Positions 1 to 12,139 of a stretch of DNA of 64,000 nt are shown here, piece after piece (position 1 is the stretch's first letter; the number at the start of each line of letters is the position of its first letter). The stretch comes from Nepenthes gracilis. Lineage: Eukaryota > Streptophyta > Magnoliopsida > Caryophyllales > Nepenthaceae. The stretch is taken from NCBI GenBank assembly GCA_033239525.1, contig BSYO01000015.1, positions 17,421,713 through 17,485,712 on the forward strand, in the 5' to 3' direction. The notes under the pieces were generated by a model, which was given only the letters and a program-made list of their open reading frames with translations, did not search any database and was not told the DNA's origin. Made by a program: the position numbers and the translations under genes.

Positions 1-323
1 AGAACGCGGGAGGATGCCGAGTCGATTGTTCCTTTTTTTTCGAGCCTCCTGCCCGCTTCTTCTTCCTCTCGCCACCTTTTTTGGTGGCGGGGAGCTGAAT
101 AACGCCAGGAGCCGCTTGTTGTTGCTGCTGTTTTCTGTTCACAAAGCGCTTGGAGCAGCGATTGTTAGCCCGTGATCCGCTTCCACCAGCTTGTTAAATG
201 TAAGGCGGTAGGACTTCGCTGTGGCCGGGTCGCTGGACTGTGACATCGCCGAAGATGGCGCCCGGCCTACGAGTTAGAAAGATCTCTAGCGGGGTCGCTA
301 GCCTCGTGCCTCGTGTTCACCAT
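1..323 (-). pseudogene. Tat-lineage Ty3/gypsy gag, N-terminal part, cut by window edge
   Basis: Read on the minus strand, a gag start MVNTR-EASDPARD lies at 323 and continues toward base 1 and off the window. The same start (MVNTRAQASDPARD) opens gag of the larger element at 60520, which supports the assignment. The frame here reaches a stop at about 267-269, 18 codons in, so the copy is broken or frameshifted. Further left, the + strand has a motif about a TTTTTTGGTGGC core that is also found in the other gag near 60290. Gag would form the virus-like particle of the retrotransposon. Only the first about 100 codons are visible. Confidence 0.7.
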
Positions 324-385
324 TGTAGAAGCGTAAGGTGACAGAGAGAGTTTGTGCAGATTCTTTGTGGTAGGCTTTTTCGTAA

Positions 386-405
386 GCTTCCCACGAGGGC
401 GCCAA
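386..405 (-). other. Primer binding site of left-edge Tat element
   Basis: Directly beside the LTR, the minus strand reads TTGGCGCCCTCGTGGGAA. This resembles the TTGGCGCC-NTCTGTGGGAA sequence that commonly follows the 5' LTR of plant Tat-type elements, where a tRNA 3' end primes minus-strand DNA synthesis. It fixes the element's orientation as minus strand. Confidence 0.7.
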
Positions 406-1703
406 TGATGCGTGCACTGATCCGACTTCAATGTATTCGGATTCTTCCGGATGGTTTGAATCGGCCCGTTCACCAAGTACGAATCCTGCACACCTCTAAA
501 ACGAACAAGAGGTCAGCGTTAACGGCGGGATGTAATCCCACCGAAAACACTCCGACGCTCAAGTCAGTAAACCAGCCTTCAATGGAAGGAACTGAAAGTG
601 AGAGAAAGCAATGGGAGAGGGGAATGGAGTGTCTTATTCCAGATGTCAGAAAGGCGCAAGTCCTTTCTCGTATCTGGATGGTGGGAAGGTAGAGAACGTG
701 TGTAAAGACCCGTTCGTTGCCTTGGAGTTGGATTGTGTTTGAGAGTTTGGCTGCTGGGAACCAGAGCTTGTTTCTCAGAGCACTTAGAGTTTTCTGTCTC
801 AGTCTAAGCTTGAAGAAAGAGTCTAAAAGCCTGTTTCAAAGCGTGAGTCAGAGTCCTCAAGGAAGCGTCAATGAAAGCATCCAAGAAAGCGTGCCCTGGA
901 TGGTGAATCCAGGGCCTCTTTTATGGCCAAGATGGTGATCTTCCTCCTTTGGAAGGAATAATCGCCTTTGTGATCTCGCTGGCCCTTCCTTCTGGAGGTC
1001 GATGCTTGTTGCCCAATTAGGGGAGGATTGTTTCTTCGCGGCGGCCAACCATCTTCCAAGTTGGCTTCTTTTTCTTTCCCAAAGATGTTATCATTGAGGT
1101 TCCTCGTCGGGCAAGGAGTTGGGAGGATCGCGCCTTTCTTATTTCAAGGGCGCTAATCTTGCAGATATTCCTTTTGAGGTCGTGGAATATCCTTGGAAGA
1201 TCGTGGTGGCCTTGTTATGACCGGAGGACCTAAGCGTGGTCGCGCATGTTCTTGTTAGAAGGCTTTTGCGCCCGATGTGTAACGCGGGGCCAACGCTGGT
1301 TGACCGTCTCATGCGTGGCTGGGCCGCCTCTTTATGAAAGGCATCAAGTCGTTGGCCTCCATTTGGGCATGGGCTCGAGTGAGTCGTGCCCATTCTTTGT
1401 AGGGGCCTTGTTTGGGCCCGAAGACGAGGGGAGCATTTGGGCCAACGCCCGAGTTGACCATCGCCTTGTTGGCCGCCTTCGTGGAGAACGAATGGAGAGC
1501 GGCGGGTGATCAATCGACAGTCGGGAGTAGGAATGGAATAGCCCATCACCGCTGTTGCAAAGCCGAAAGGCCCAACCCGGGTCAACGCCCGAGTTGATCG
1601 TTGACGATTTGCGAACAGTTCGCAGCCGTCTCGACGGCCAACGCTAACGTTGACCGCTTGGGCCTTCAAATTCCCAGGGGCCCATCCTCTTCATCGGTAG
1701 TTA
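406..1703 (-). repeat. 5' LTR of left-edge Tat element
   Basis: On the + strand the LTR begins TGATGCGTGC at 406, directly beside the primer site. It contains the motif CTCCGACGCTCAAGTCAG near 551, and GTTGACC-rich stretches at 1450-1660. It ends near TCATCGGTAGTTA at about 1703. It aligns loosely along its length with the LTRs at 50183 and 60605 (shared start, the CTCCGACG motif, fragments such as GATGGTGATCTTCC and the GTTGACC blocks) but is a different, longer family member. Its mate lies beyond the left edge. The outer boundary is inferred from those relatives and may be off by several bases. Confidence 0.7.
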
Positions 1704-2930
1704 GAAACGTTGATTACCTTTTTTCTCGCATGTGACCTTTCTTTTCGGTCACCCATTATCAGTGTATTCATCAATAGAAAAATATTATTTATTGATATAA
1801 TTTTTTTAAGATTGATATCTATTGAAAATAAATAAATAATATATATATATTATATATTAAAAAAGGTCATATTTATATTTAATTTCACAAGTGATGATGC
1901 ACGCCCCTAAAATTAATCAGACATGATTTTTTAACATCTATTTCTATAATTTTTGTATATCAAATTATAATTATTTTCAATATCATATATTAAATTATTA
2001 TTATTTTTATTATCTTCCTCACACTCTTTTTACTTGTATTTCTCTCTCAAAAAAAGAAAAAAAGTTCCCATTTTCTAACACTGTAATCTCTTTAAAAAGA
2101 TATACTAAGTATATCTCTACATCATTTCTTCAATGAAAAAACTCAATGGATGATATTCAAAACCTAACAAAATTATCCAAACGATTATTATTTTTTTATT
2201 TTATTATTGGGTTAAATATTTAATAAATATAATATTATAAAAATAAATATATAAAAATACTATATATACTTTTTAAAATTTTTTAATCTACACCATTAAA
2301 TATTTATCCTAACTGTAAAAATTAAAAATATATAAAATGCATATCTTTTAAAAGATATGTGCCCCGTAAATTCTGTTTCCCAAATTAAATATCATACATT
2401 TAAAATTTTGATAAACCATTTATTGTGACGTGAAATTACATTTACTTATTTATGACAATAATTTAATATAAAACAATTAATGAATATAATTATATATTAT
2501 ATAAAAATGCCCATTACATATTTTCAAAACATTTATGATGGATTAATCCAAGGCTGAAAATCCTTTCCCAAGACCAATTCGTATTTTTCCATGCAACTTT
2601 TATGAGTCATCGGCCCCACCCTTCCTCTCCCTTCTCACATAATTAAGAAACAACCATGAAATTATAGAATTTTCAATTACTTTTACTTGAATGCCATATC
2701 AAATGGACAGATTATTAGAGAGATATAATGTTACGTGTCTTTTATTTTTTCTTTTTCTCTTTTTTTTTCATCAGTTTGTTAGCCCGTAACACCCACCAAC
2801 TGATTTCGTTACTTTTAGTTGATTAGGCAGTTTACTGCTTTTAATTTGTTACTTTTAGTTTCTCCCAAATTACTTTTAGTTACCAATTTATTATAAATGT
2901 ACTGCGCAAGGGGATAAGGAAGTAAGAAGA
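1704..2930. other. AT-rich spacer, no gene seen
   Basis: Strongly AT-rich DNA with A/T homopolymers, a short (AT)n run near 1838-1858 and no coding signal on either strand. A small block at 2790-2890 repeats TTACTTTTAGTT four times. Nothing else recognised. Confidence 0.6.
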
Positions 2931-3260
2931 TAATTGTCTCAATTTTCATCTTCTATTTCCCTTTCATGTTCTCTATGCTTTTCTCTCTCTGCAACTCTCT
3001 CCTCTCTGTCACTGTCTTTTCTCACATTGTATTTCTTTCTCCCCTCTCTATACCTCGATCTTTTTCCCTGTACCTGGGTCTATTCCTCTCTGCTTTCCCT
3101 CATCCCTTTTCCCTCTCTGCTTCTTTTTTCTCTTTCTTTGTCTATTCCCTACTCCTCTCTGCATTTTGGCAGCTCCCCTCGACCCTTTTCCTTCTGTTCC
3201 CCTAATTTCGTCTCTGCCGAACTCCCCCTCCTTGGCCAACTTCTCTAATTTCACCATCAT
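2931..3260. repeat. Pyrimidine (C/T)-rich tract
   Basis: About 310 bases almost free of purines on the + strand, made of TCTC, TTTCCC and CCCTC stretches. A 104-codon open frame crosses it, but the composition alone (Ser, Leu, Phe only) explains that. It may be the pyrimidine-rich leader of an unrecognised transcription unit or plain low-complexity DNA. Confidence 0.6.
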
Positions 3261-4760
3261 CCTTCACTTTCCGGTATCGTCACCGATCGTGCATGCATCA
3301 CATAAGTAGTTTATGTGTGGCATGCTTGGGCAAAAATATTAAGGGTTATGTGATATTTGTGCGATATCAGTTGATTGTCCGTCAAGAATCGTTTAAGAGA
3401 CAAAATGTTAAAAGGTCACGTGATATTCATGTGAGGTTTAGCCAATGGTGTGTCAAAGGTCAACAGAGTGTGTCAATCGGGCACGTATTTAGTAAATTAA
3501 TTTACCTAAAATATACACGAGTGACTCAAAGGGATTCCTCAAACACGATCTTACTATTTAAAATACGTATATGCGTAGGTTAGATGCCACTAAATCTAAA
3601 TTACGTTAGTTAAAAAATTAATTTGACCACAAATCTCAATTGATATCGATATTTTCATCAATTTAATTTAAGTATTCATAATTAAATAATAAATTTAGAA
3701 TCTATATCTTACATGACTAGGCTAAAAATTTATCGATTTTCCACAAGCCTATTTTTAGTGTTTGAACGTGGCATCACACACCGAGTCAAATCCTCTATAA
3801 ATCCACCAATTTATGAAGAATAAGTAGTAAAAATAGTAATATTAGAAGATTTATACCCCAGAGTTCTCAATAGTAAAGTCCATAGTGATCGTATGAACGT
3901 AAAGTTAGTAATAGTCAAGATTTGTGCAAGAAATACAAGTATTTGGTCATCAACACTATGACATTTGAATTTTATTTAAACATTTTTCGAATTATAGTGT
4001 GACATTCAAATGCTAGTTTAAACGTAAATCAAACATCACTCTAAAATCTATGTAAAATGATTAAAATAATCATAAAATTTAACTTATGCACTCTATTTAT
4101 TATTAATTCTACTCAAGAAATCAAATTAACATGAGGAAAAAGAAACCACCCTTGAATCAATCAAGAAAAGTGTTGATCATCCAATAAAAAGGGTATTCCT
4201 ACTTGCCTTACGGTTTGTGAAAGCCATAAATCTTTGCCATGAACGGCCACCAAAGCTTGTTCACAAATGGATCTCTGAAATGGCACCTTCAAACTCTATC
4301 CAAGGAAGGAGGAGGCTAAAATAGTGGTAGGTTTTGTTCTCTTTTCTCTTCTCTTCTCTTCTCTTTCTCTCTCATGGCTGTCCCTCTTTCTCTCTCTCTC
4401 TGCTGCCACTCTCTCTTTAGGAGCTAGGGTTGATGGTGAAAGTGGGGATGGCAGCTAGGGTTAGTGTTTATAGAAGGAATAGGTTTTGAAGGTGAGGGAG
4501 GGAATGTGGCTCCACTAGGTTTTCTTTTTGATTTTCCTTTAAGTAAAACCTATTAAAGGAGAGGGGCTGCCGACTGCATGAGAAGGGCAGCAAGGAGGTT
4601 GCATCTCACTAGGGTAGATTCAGGATTTAGAAGAGTATTTTAGGATTTTTCAAATCAAAATAGGATTTTTTTGTGGTATTTGATGATTTTTAGTAGCTTG
4701 TTGACCTAATTTTTTAGTTGTAATTACACACACCGACAAAATTTAATGTCACAATGAATC
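3261..4760. other. Unassigned spacer, possibly an old LTR remnant
   Basis: No coding region is supported. At 4140-4640 the sequence is less AT-rich and carries a CT-rich microsatellite-like stretch (4335-4400), GGGTTAGTG-type patches and purine-rich blocks, a texture seen in decayed retrotransposon LTRs. No matching second copy was found in the window, so the LTR idea stays a guess. Confidence 0.3.
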
Positions 4761-6449
4761 TATTATATAATATTATTTGTATACTTAATCATGTATCTAT
4801 TATTATAGAAATTGTTAAAAATAAATATGAGTCCCGTTTTTTAAATTTTCTCTCCCATCTCCTCTCTTGAATTTTGATAGAAGTGGATGTACAATTTTAG
4901 TATATAGTATCACATCTATCATTCTAAGCTAACAGATCCATATAAAAACCGATAGATAGACAAAAAAATAAATTGTTTAAAGATATCCCAAAAATAATTA
5001 ACTAATATACCATAAATAATACTGATAACTAATATATGATGAACTACATTTAGCTTAGGTAATTCCATTTATTTTCTAAAGGTTAGATATTATATTGCAA
5101 AATTCATACAAATTTTACATTATTGAGGGATATATTTATAGAGAATATTTTAAAATATAAATAAATTATAATTATCCATAATAAATATTAGATAATATAA
5201 AAGACGATCTCTCATTTAGGACAACTTCAATGAAGCTCAAACACGCACACCCAAATAAGATGAAGCTAAAGAATAATATAACCAATAAAGTAATCGGTCT
5301 TAAAAGCTTTAAAATTAACTTACAAGTATAAATACTGGACATATAGTCTATACTCTTAGTACCCAACTTTCACATTGAATTATATTTCCTTTAAAAATCT
5401 TATATTTTTACATATTTAGAGTACAAACATTAAGAAAAGTCCGATTTATCTACATTGTAAAACTTACCAAATGCCATATAAATGATACACAGAAAGTATT
5501 TAAAAAAATTGTTAACCTAATAAATCAAATTAAGACGGATAAAATTCACTGAAAAAATGGGACAACTTAATAACGATTCTATTTCAAGTTGATATATTAA
5601 AAATTTATTGTGTTTTTGTTTGGTTTTGGCTATCGGTTTTCAACTGGCAGATACCCAAATCGATGATATATAGATATATATAATTGTTTGCCGTCGGATA
5701 AAACTTATATCATTTATAATTTATTATTACATTATTATTAAAAGTTATCATTCATAAACTAAAATATTATTTGAGTATTTTATAATTTAAATTTTAGTTA
5801 TCATATATGTTTACAATTTTGTTTTAAAAAAATATTATGACATTTAAATTTGATTAATTGACACAATTAAATCGATTAATTGGTTAACCATTATCGCTTT
5901 ATTAAACACACCGCGTGCGTTCTTTCAAAATGGGGCCGACAGCATCCGACGGTTAGGAACGCGTAGCGTCATGAATGCCAGAAATTTGTTAGGCTGCGTT
6001 TGGCAACCCAATTTTTTGTTTTTTTGTTTTTTTGTTTTTTTCTATTAAGTAAATTGAAGCTGCTTTTTCAAATAGCTGAAATTGTTTATCATGCTTGCAA
6101 TCGCGGGCCACGTATATTTTCTGGTTTGGAGGATCAAATAATAATTATAATTTTTTTTTTAAAAATTTATTATCTTATTTGATTATAAAATAACAACTAA
6201 AAATTAATATTATTTTAAAATATTTATCATTAAATAGTACTCATTAAGGAAAATAAAAATAATTAACTTCATATAAAAATAGTATATTTATCCTCAAAAA
6301 ATTAAAAAAAATTATTATCTTATTTGATTATAAAATAATGCATATTTCTCATAATATAAATAGTTAATATTTAAATAAAATTAATATTATTTTAAGATAT
6401 TTATCATTAAATAGTACTCATTAAGAAAAAAATAAAAAAATAATTAACT
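4761..6449. other. AT-rich spacer with small internal repeats
   Basis: AT-rich DNA without coding signal. A GC-richer island at 5920-6000 contains GGCTGCGTTTGGCAACCCA, a phrase typical of ends of dispersed plant repeats, followed by a T-rich run (6010-6045). Between 6170 and 6450 a block of about 150 bp (TTATTATCTTATTTGATTAT to ATAGTACTCATTAAG) occurs twice in tandem, near 6165 and 6312. Confidence 0.5.
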
Positions 6450-6773
6450 GATAATCATTTGCCTTGTTTTCTAGTACTAAAGGAAGATGATTTTGAGACT
6501 ATTTAATATTAAAAATAGTATATTTATCCTTAAAAAAATCCTCAAAAAATTAAAAATAAAAATATTAATCCTGAACTTTGCGTGTTATTGGTAAAGAGAA
6601 TCATGAAATTTTGAATATTCAACTGTGTGAGTTATTTTTATGTAAATATTTGATGAGAATTATATTTTGAGAAATATTTATCACTTTTTTTGTTAATTTT
6701 CAAAAGTTTCAAATATGTAATATGTGATATAGAACTCTATTTGACAAAATAAGAAGTATTGTATTATGAATAC
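6450..6773 (+). repeat. Direct duplication, copy A
   Basis: Shares at least four ordered blocks with 7120-7651: the block beginning GCCTTGTTTTCTAGTACTAA, the block beginning TTGCGTGTTATTGG, the block around TGATGAGAATTATATTTTG, and the block ending GTATTATGAATAC. Copy A lacks about 200 bp that copy B has in the middle. No coding content. Confidence 0.8.
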
Positions 6774-7119
6774 CTTGGCCCACCTCCGGCCACTCATCCT
6801 GTGGGGACCCACCATCAACCCACTCTTGGCCACCCTTCTGGCATCAGCAGCGGCCAGCTCTTTTCTTGGGATTAGGAAGACTCCATCTCTTAAAGAAATA
6901 GAATTCATATTTCTCATAATATAAATAGTTAATATTTAAATAAATAGCTATAATTTAGCTATTTCTTAAATACAAAAAATTATTTAAAATTAATTATTAA
7001 ATTATAATTATTTATTTTAAAATAGATGGTTGAGATGTTAATGAAAATAACCTTCATCTCTTTAAAAAATAAAACCACCCCGACCCCTCTTTCCCCATCT
7101 CCCGTCCATCCAACTTTGC
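6774..7119. other. Spacer between duplicated blocks
   Basis: Contains a GC-rich insert (6775-6890, with GGCCACCCTTCTGGCATC-like text) followed by AT-rich DNA that repeats the block TCTCATAATATAAATAGTTA found near 6347. No gene seen. Confidence 0.5.
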
Positions 7120-7651
7120 TGATAATCCCCCATTTGCCTTGTTTTCTAGTACTAAAGGAAGATGATTTTGAGACTATTTAATATTAGATTTGATAAATCT
7201 TTAAGTCAAGCAAAGTATATATAAGCACAATCTTTAACTTATTATTAAAATCTTTTGATTCTTATTTTAATGTATATGCATGCTATTCTTTTCACCGCTT
7301 TGTTTAAATATTGTTATATACATATTTCTTAACTTTACTGAGTATTTAGATACTTTAATCATTTTTACAAACATTTAAAGATTTTAAAGGTCTATATTTA
7401 CATTTGAGCATTCGACTGTACTTGTTATTTTGAGCGTTCTACTTTGCGTGTTATTGGTAAAGAGAATCATGAAATTTTGAATATTCAACTGTGTGAGTTA
7501 TTTTTTATGTAAATATTTGATGAGAATTATATTTTGAGAAATAGAAACAGCGACCTCACTTTTTTTTGTTAATTTTCAAAAGTTTCAAATATGTAATATG
7601 TGATATAGAACTCTCTATTTGACAAAATAAGAAGTATTGTATTATGAATAC
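7120..7651 (+). repeat. Direct duplication, copy B
   Basis: Second, longer copy of the block at 6450-6773, in the same orientation about 670-880 bp downstream. It contains an extra segment (about 7190-7440) missing from copy A. Either copy A suffered a deletion or copy B an insertion. No coding content. Confidence 0.8.
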
Positions 7652-8215
7652 ATTATATTTGGATATATTATGATATTCTATGCGTACTCGAACAACATTC
7701 CTATTATCCATAGATAAAAATAATAATATTTAATTTTATCTACATAGTATTATAAATGGCCAACTTATAGATCTTGAATAGTAATATATAGGTATAAAAC
7801 TGTTGAGAATATGAATTGCTTATTTTTTAAAGTTGTTATTCAATTAGTTAGTGTGTGAGTTATCAATTCCTAAGTCTTAGATTTTTACATGTTTTTTATA
7901 TGATCTTTCAATTTTTCATATTTTCAAATACACTCTTATATATTTTGATCTTCATATATTTTTTGTACGCTTTGTATATTTTGAATATTCCTATATACCG
8001 AATTGTTCAAATGAATTTATGGTTTGTAGTGTATTTATTAAAAATTGAACATTCACATTCACATATGATTTATGACTTTTTTGTTCTTTCGTTTATATTA
8101 CTCACATGTATTTATTTATTGTACATATATACTTTATTGTGTATTGGGTTCATGTTTGTAAATATCTTAAAACCTTTCCAAATTAGTGGGAAGTGTGTTC
8201 TTATAGAAATCTGAC
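7652..8215. other. AT-rich spacer
   Basis: T-rich on the + strand. A 119-codon open frame here encodes only Phe/Ile/Leu/Tyr-rich low-complexity protein and is judged to be a compositional artefact. No repeat partner or gene recognised. Confidence 0.5.
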
Positions 8216-8399
8216 GAAAGACTATTGAAGACTTTTATCAAATTTATGTTTGTAGTACGGTCCAGCAGCAAGACATAGAGCATGTAATTAATCATGGAGG
8301 TGGTAATCTAGGACATGGTATAATAGCCTTTGATCGTTTTACCTATGAACAAATCCTTGAATTCTTAAGTGACCTTGACCTGATCAAAGTAGATATATA

Positions 8400-9120
8400 A
8401 ATTTATCGAGTAGAGAAGATATTTGAGGTGATTAATTACATGAAGAGAAAGTCATATTTGCGGCTTATAAGCTAGATGATGAGGCTGTACATTAGTGGTC
8501 CACGAGGAGGTTTTAGGTTTGGAGAAAAAGGAAATCTCGTGAAACATGTTTTTAGAGGCTATTCTTATGAAGCATTTTCTGGCAAATGTTTGTAAGGAAA
8601 ATGAAGACAGGTTTGCTTGATTGAAACGAGGAAATTATTTGGTAGTAGTGTAGGATGTCAAATTTATTGAATTGCCTCATTTTGCCGCATATGTGGTTGC
8701 TAATGAGGTAAGGAGTGAGAGGAAATTACTTCAAGGCTTTCACGGCTTGATTTGACGGCAGTAGATGCCCTTATACTTGAGGACATATGGATAAGTATTC
8801 TAACAAGCCTTACTCCTTGAGTATGAGTAAGAGAGAGCCAAAATTTTTGAGAAAAAGAATGTGAGCCATGAAGACCAGAGTTCGAGATCAAAAAAGTCTC
8901 ACTGAAATTTAAAATCACAAAATAAAGGGAAGTCTATTGGACTTTGATCATTGCAAATAAAGTTATAACTTCTAAAGTCAATATGCAACAATTGTGGGAA
9001 ATACCACAGGGTTGACAATGCTACAAGCAACTTGGAGCTTATTTCAATTGTAGCTAAGCTGGTCACATAGCAAAGGAGTGCTCTTTTAATATTTAAGAAT
9101 TAAATGATAACTTAACTTAG
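8400..9120 (+). pseudogene. Decayed Ty3/gypsy gag, first module
   Basis: Fragments on the + strand resemble chromoviral gag: a KFIELPHFAAYVVANEVRSE stretch (about 8668-8730) fits the conserved capsid part that usually reads ...FE.L.RFAP..V.DE. A CX2CX4HX4C zinc knuckle, with one internal stop, lies at 9048-9081. Many stops and frameshifts lie between. In life, gag would coat the retrotransposon RNA. Confidence 0.6.
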
Positions 9121-9289
9121 TTATAAAATAAGGAATTATAAATTGAATTTCGCATCTGAGGAGGATGTGACAAGTAAATTGGTATTAGAGTAAGTTATAG
9201 AAAAAGTATTTTATTTGATTTGAGAACTTAAATTTAATTAATTGCTTCATAAAAGGTTAAAAGATGTCAACTAGATAAGGAGAGTTGAG

Positions 9290-10390
9290 TTCTTATCCTG
9301 ATTGGAAAGAGTACATAATCATTATAGCAAGAGTGATACATGTGATGGATAGATTTGTCCAAAGATCGTAGAACCTAGAGCTAGTTATTATGAATCAATG
9401 GGTTACCTTGACAGCATATGATTGCTTTATCAATGGGCAGATGCCAAATTTTATGGGAGACCTAAATGCCATGAAAGCAGAGATTTTGATCTAGATAATT
9501 GAGATAGTTTTGAAATAATCTATTTCTTAGAAGAGGAGAATATAATGTTTGCCTCTTATAAGTTTGAGGGAAAAGATAAATCATTGATTGGCCATCAAAA
9601 AGAGAATCATGGGATTGGAGAATGAGCAAATTCCATGAAACATGTTTCTAGAAGTATTTTTGGTGAAGTACTTTCTTGTAAGTTGGAGGAAACAAAAAGA
9701 TGATAAGTTTGATTGACTGTGGTAAAGAAACATGATAGTGGTAGAATAAAATGCTAAATTCATTGAATTGGCTCGTTATGCTCTTCATGTCATCATGGGT
9801 GAAGCAAGAAGGGGGAGAAAATTTTTGCAAGGGTTAAACAATGCCATTCGTAAGCAATTGTTGACCTTGAGATTTAGGACCTATGGCAAAATGTTAGTTT
9901 GAACTTTGCAATACAACCAATAATTGGAGAGAAAAATTCTTTAAAAAGAAGATTGCAAATTGATAAAACTAAAGCTCGAGCCTAGGATTATCCTAAAAGA
10001 AAAAAGAAATCAATAGACAATGGGAAGAAAGGAGTTGAAATCTAGGCTGCACTAGGTTAAAAATCAAAACTTGTTTGCCCATATTGTGAAAAGATGCACG
10101 AAAGAAGGCCCATCTACAAGCAATTAGTGGTGTGTTTTAATTGTCATCAACTCGACCACATAATTAAGGACTGTCCTCACCTTTTAAGGTAAATGACGAG
10201 AAAGTTAAGTGTTTTGGAAAGAGCTTTATAGAGATAGCTCAAGATAAGAATGGAGGCCCATCTACAAGCAATCAGTGCCATATTTTAACTGTGGCCAACT
10301 TAACTACGTGATTACGAACTATCCTCACCTTTTGAGGTAAACGATGAGGAAGTTAAGTATTTTGGGAAAAGTTTTTACGGTGACAATCCA
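9290..10390 (+). pseudogene. Decayed Ty3/gypsy gag, second module with duplicated zinc-knuckle segment
   Basis: A second gag-like module follows the first: KFIELARYALHV (about 9757-9795) parallels the 8668 motif, then a CX2C/HX4C zinc-knuckle region at 10132-10173. A segment of about 135 bp (10106-10240, starting GGCCCATCTACAAGCAAT) is repeated almost at once at 10256-10390. Two gag modules in a row suggest either a tandem duplication within one element or two nested relatives. Confidence 0.55.
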
Positions 10391-10539
10391 AGATGCAGAT
10401 ACATTTTTATCAGGTGGTTGAAGATAAACTCATTTTTGAGACGAATACACATGTCTTTTCTTTTTTAGTAGTAATATCAACACCTGTGGGATCATCATTA
10501 GTGATCGATATTATATAACTGATGAGTGCAGTTTGGGTG

Positions 10540-11720
10540 AACAAGTTTGAATTGGTTGTATATTTAGTTTTGTTAGACATGTATACTTTTGATATAATAT
10601 TAGATATAAATTAGTTATCATGTTACTATGCTAGTGTGAATTGTTTCTACAAAATTGTATAATTTTTTATTTTGAGTTATGAGCCATTTTATTTTCAAGG
10701 AATAAAATAAAAATAACCAACTTATATGATTTTAACTTCACATGCATATCATTTAATAAAAAGTAGGTGTCACGCATAATTAGTCTACATGACCTCCATC
10801 GGGAGCCACCACATTTTCGTGAAAGAAATTTTTGTGATGAGTGAGTTTGAGGATATTTTTTCGGTGAATCTATTAGGTTTGTTGTTAAATTGATAAATTG
10901 AGTTTGAAATAGAAACAATGTTAGGAGTGAGTGGATGTTAAGATCCCATATAGAATGACACTATTGGAATTAAAAGAATTGAAAAAGTAATTATAAGAAT
11001 TGTTGAAAAAAGATTTTATTAAATCAAGTGTATCACTTTGAGGTGTACTGGCATTATTTGTTGAGAATGATGGGTCTATACAGTTATACATATACAATCA
11101 ATAACTCAATAAAATAACCATGAAGAATAAGTATCCATTATTGAGGATAGATGACTTATGTGATCAATTACAATTGGCACAATTATTTTCAAAGATAGAC
11201 CTTCAATCGCGTCAATTCTAAGAAGATTGAAGCCATTTCAAATTAGAGCCGACCAATAATCATTATGAAAGTCTAGAGTTTTTTTTTTTTTTTGGATGGT
11301 GGCTTATTATAAAAGATTTGTAGAGAATTGTTTAAGGATTGATATGCCATTAACACATCTTACTCTAAAAAAGGTGGAGTTTTGTTGAACCGATGAATGT
11401 AAACAAAACTTTCAAGAGTTAAAGGAATGCCTAATGACCATCTCAATATTAGCGATTTGAGAAGGATTTAGTGGATTTGTAGTTTATGATGATACATCAA
11501 AGAACGGATTGCGGCATTTTAATACAACAAAGGAAGCTAATTGCGTATGAATCAAGATAAATAAAGACATATAAGAATAATTACCCATCACATAACTTGG
11601 AACTAGCAGTGATGATTTTCATTCTAAAAATTTAGAGGTACCATTTTCATGGGAAAAGATTTCTGGTATACTTGTATCATAATAGTTTGAAGTACTTTAT
11701 TCTTATAGAAGGATCTAAAT
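10540..11720 (+). pseudogene. Decayed Ty3/gypsy protease end, reverse transcriptase and RNase H
   Basis: Motifs in order: the protease-RT linker FDIILDINWLS near 10587; an EFEDIFSVNL motif near 10845, as at the start of plant gypsy [19 protein letters not shown] near 11118, matching the usual K.KYPLPRIDDLFDQL; and FSKIDLQS near 11188. The catalytic YxDD region is not recoverable by eye. RNase H traces are at 11450-11640. The copy cannot encode active enzyme. Confidence 0.6.
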
Positions 11721-12139
11721 ATGAGGTAAAAGAGGTGGATAGTTTTTTTAAAGGAATGATTGTAAAATTCATTATCGATCAAGAAAAGTCAATGTGGTAA
11801 TGGATGTCTTGAGTTGCAAAATCATGAATTTGATATCTCACTTAAAGATTAAGGAAATGGAGATATTAAATAAAAGAATGCAACATCAAGAGACATTCCT
11901 AAAGTATGTAAATGATTCTATTATATGTTGAAGTGTAATCGGAGATAATGGAGAAAATTGAAGGAGTTCAAATGAATGATCTATTCCTAATGGACATTGT
12001 TGGAGATTTAAATAGGGAGTCATGAACAGATTTTAGCGTCTAAGCTAATGGGGTCTTGAGGTTTCAAAAGGGAATATGTGCACCTAATATTGAGGAATTG
12101 AAGAAAAAGTTTTAAATAAAATCTATTGATTAAAGTATA

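Noticed and set aside
1139..1669. 176-codon minus-strand frame in the left LTR
   Set aside because: Lies wholly in an LTR, has no recognisable domain and no counterpart in the related LTRs at 50183 and 60605.
2934..3248. 104-codon open frame, + strand
   Set aside because: Pyrimidine-only composition yields long frames in several phases; the protein is Ser/Leu/Phe low complexity with no family match.
5988..6182. MITE starting GGCTGCGTTTGGCAACCCA
   Set aside because: No inverted partner end was found nearby, so a boundary cannot be set.
7855..8214. 119-codon hydrophobic frame that looks like a membrane protein
   Set aside because: AT-rich DNA read in a T-rich phase gives Phe/Ile/Leu/Tyr by composition; no start context, no relatives, no neighbouring exons.
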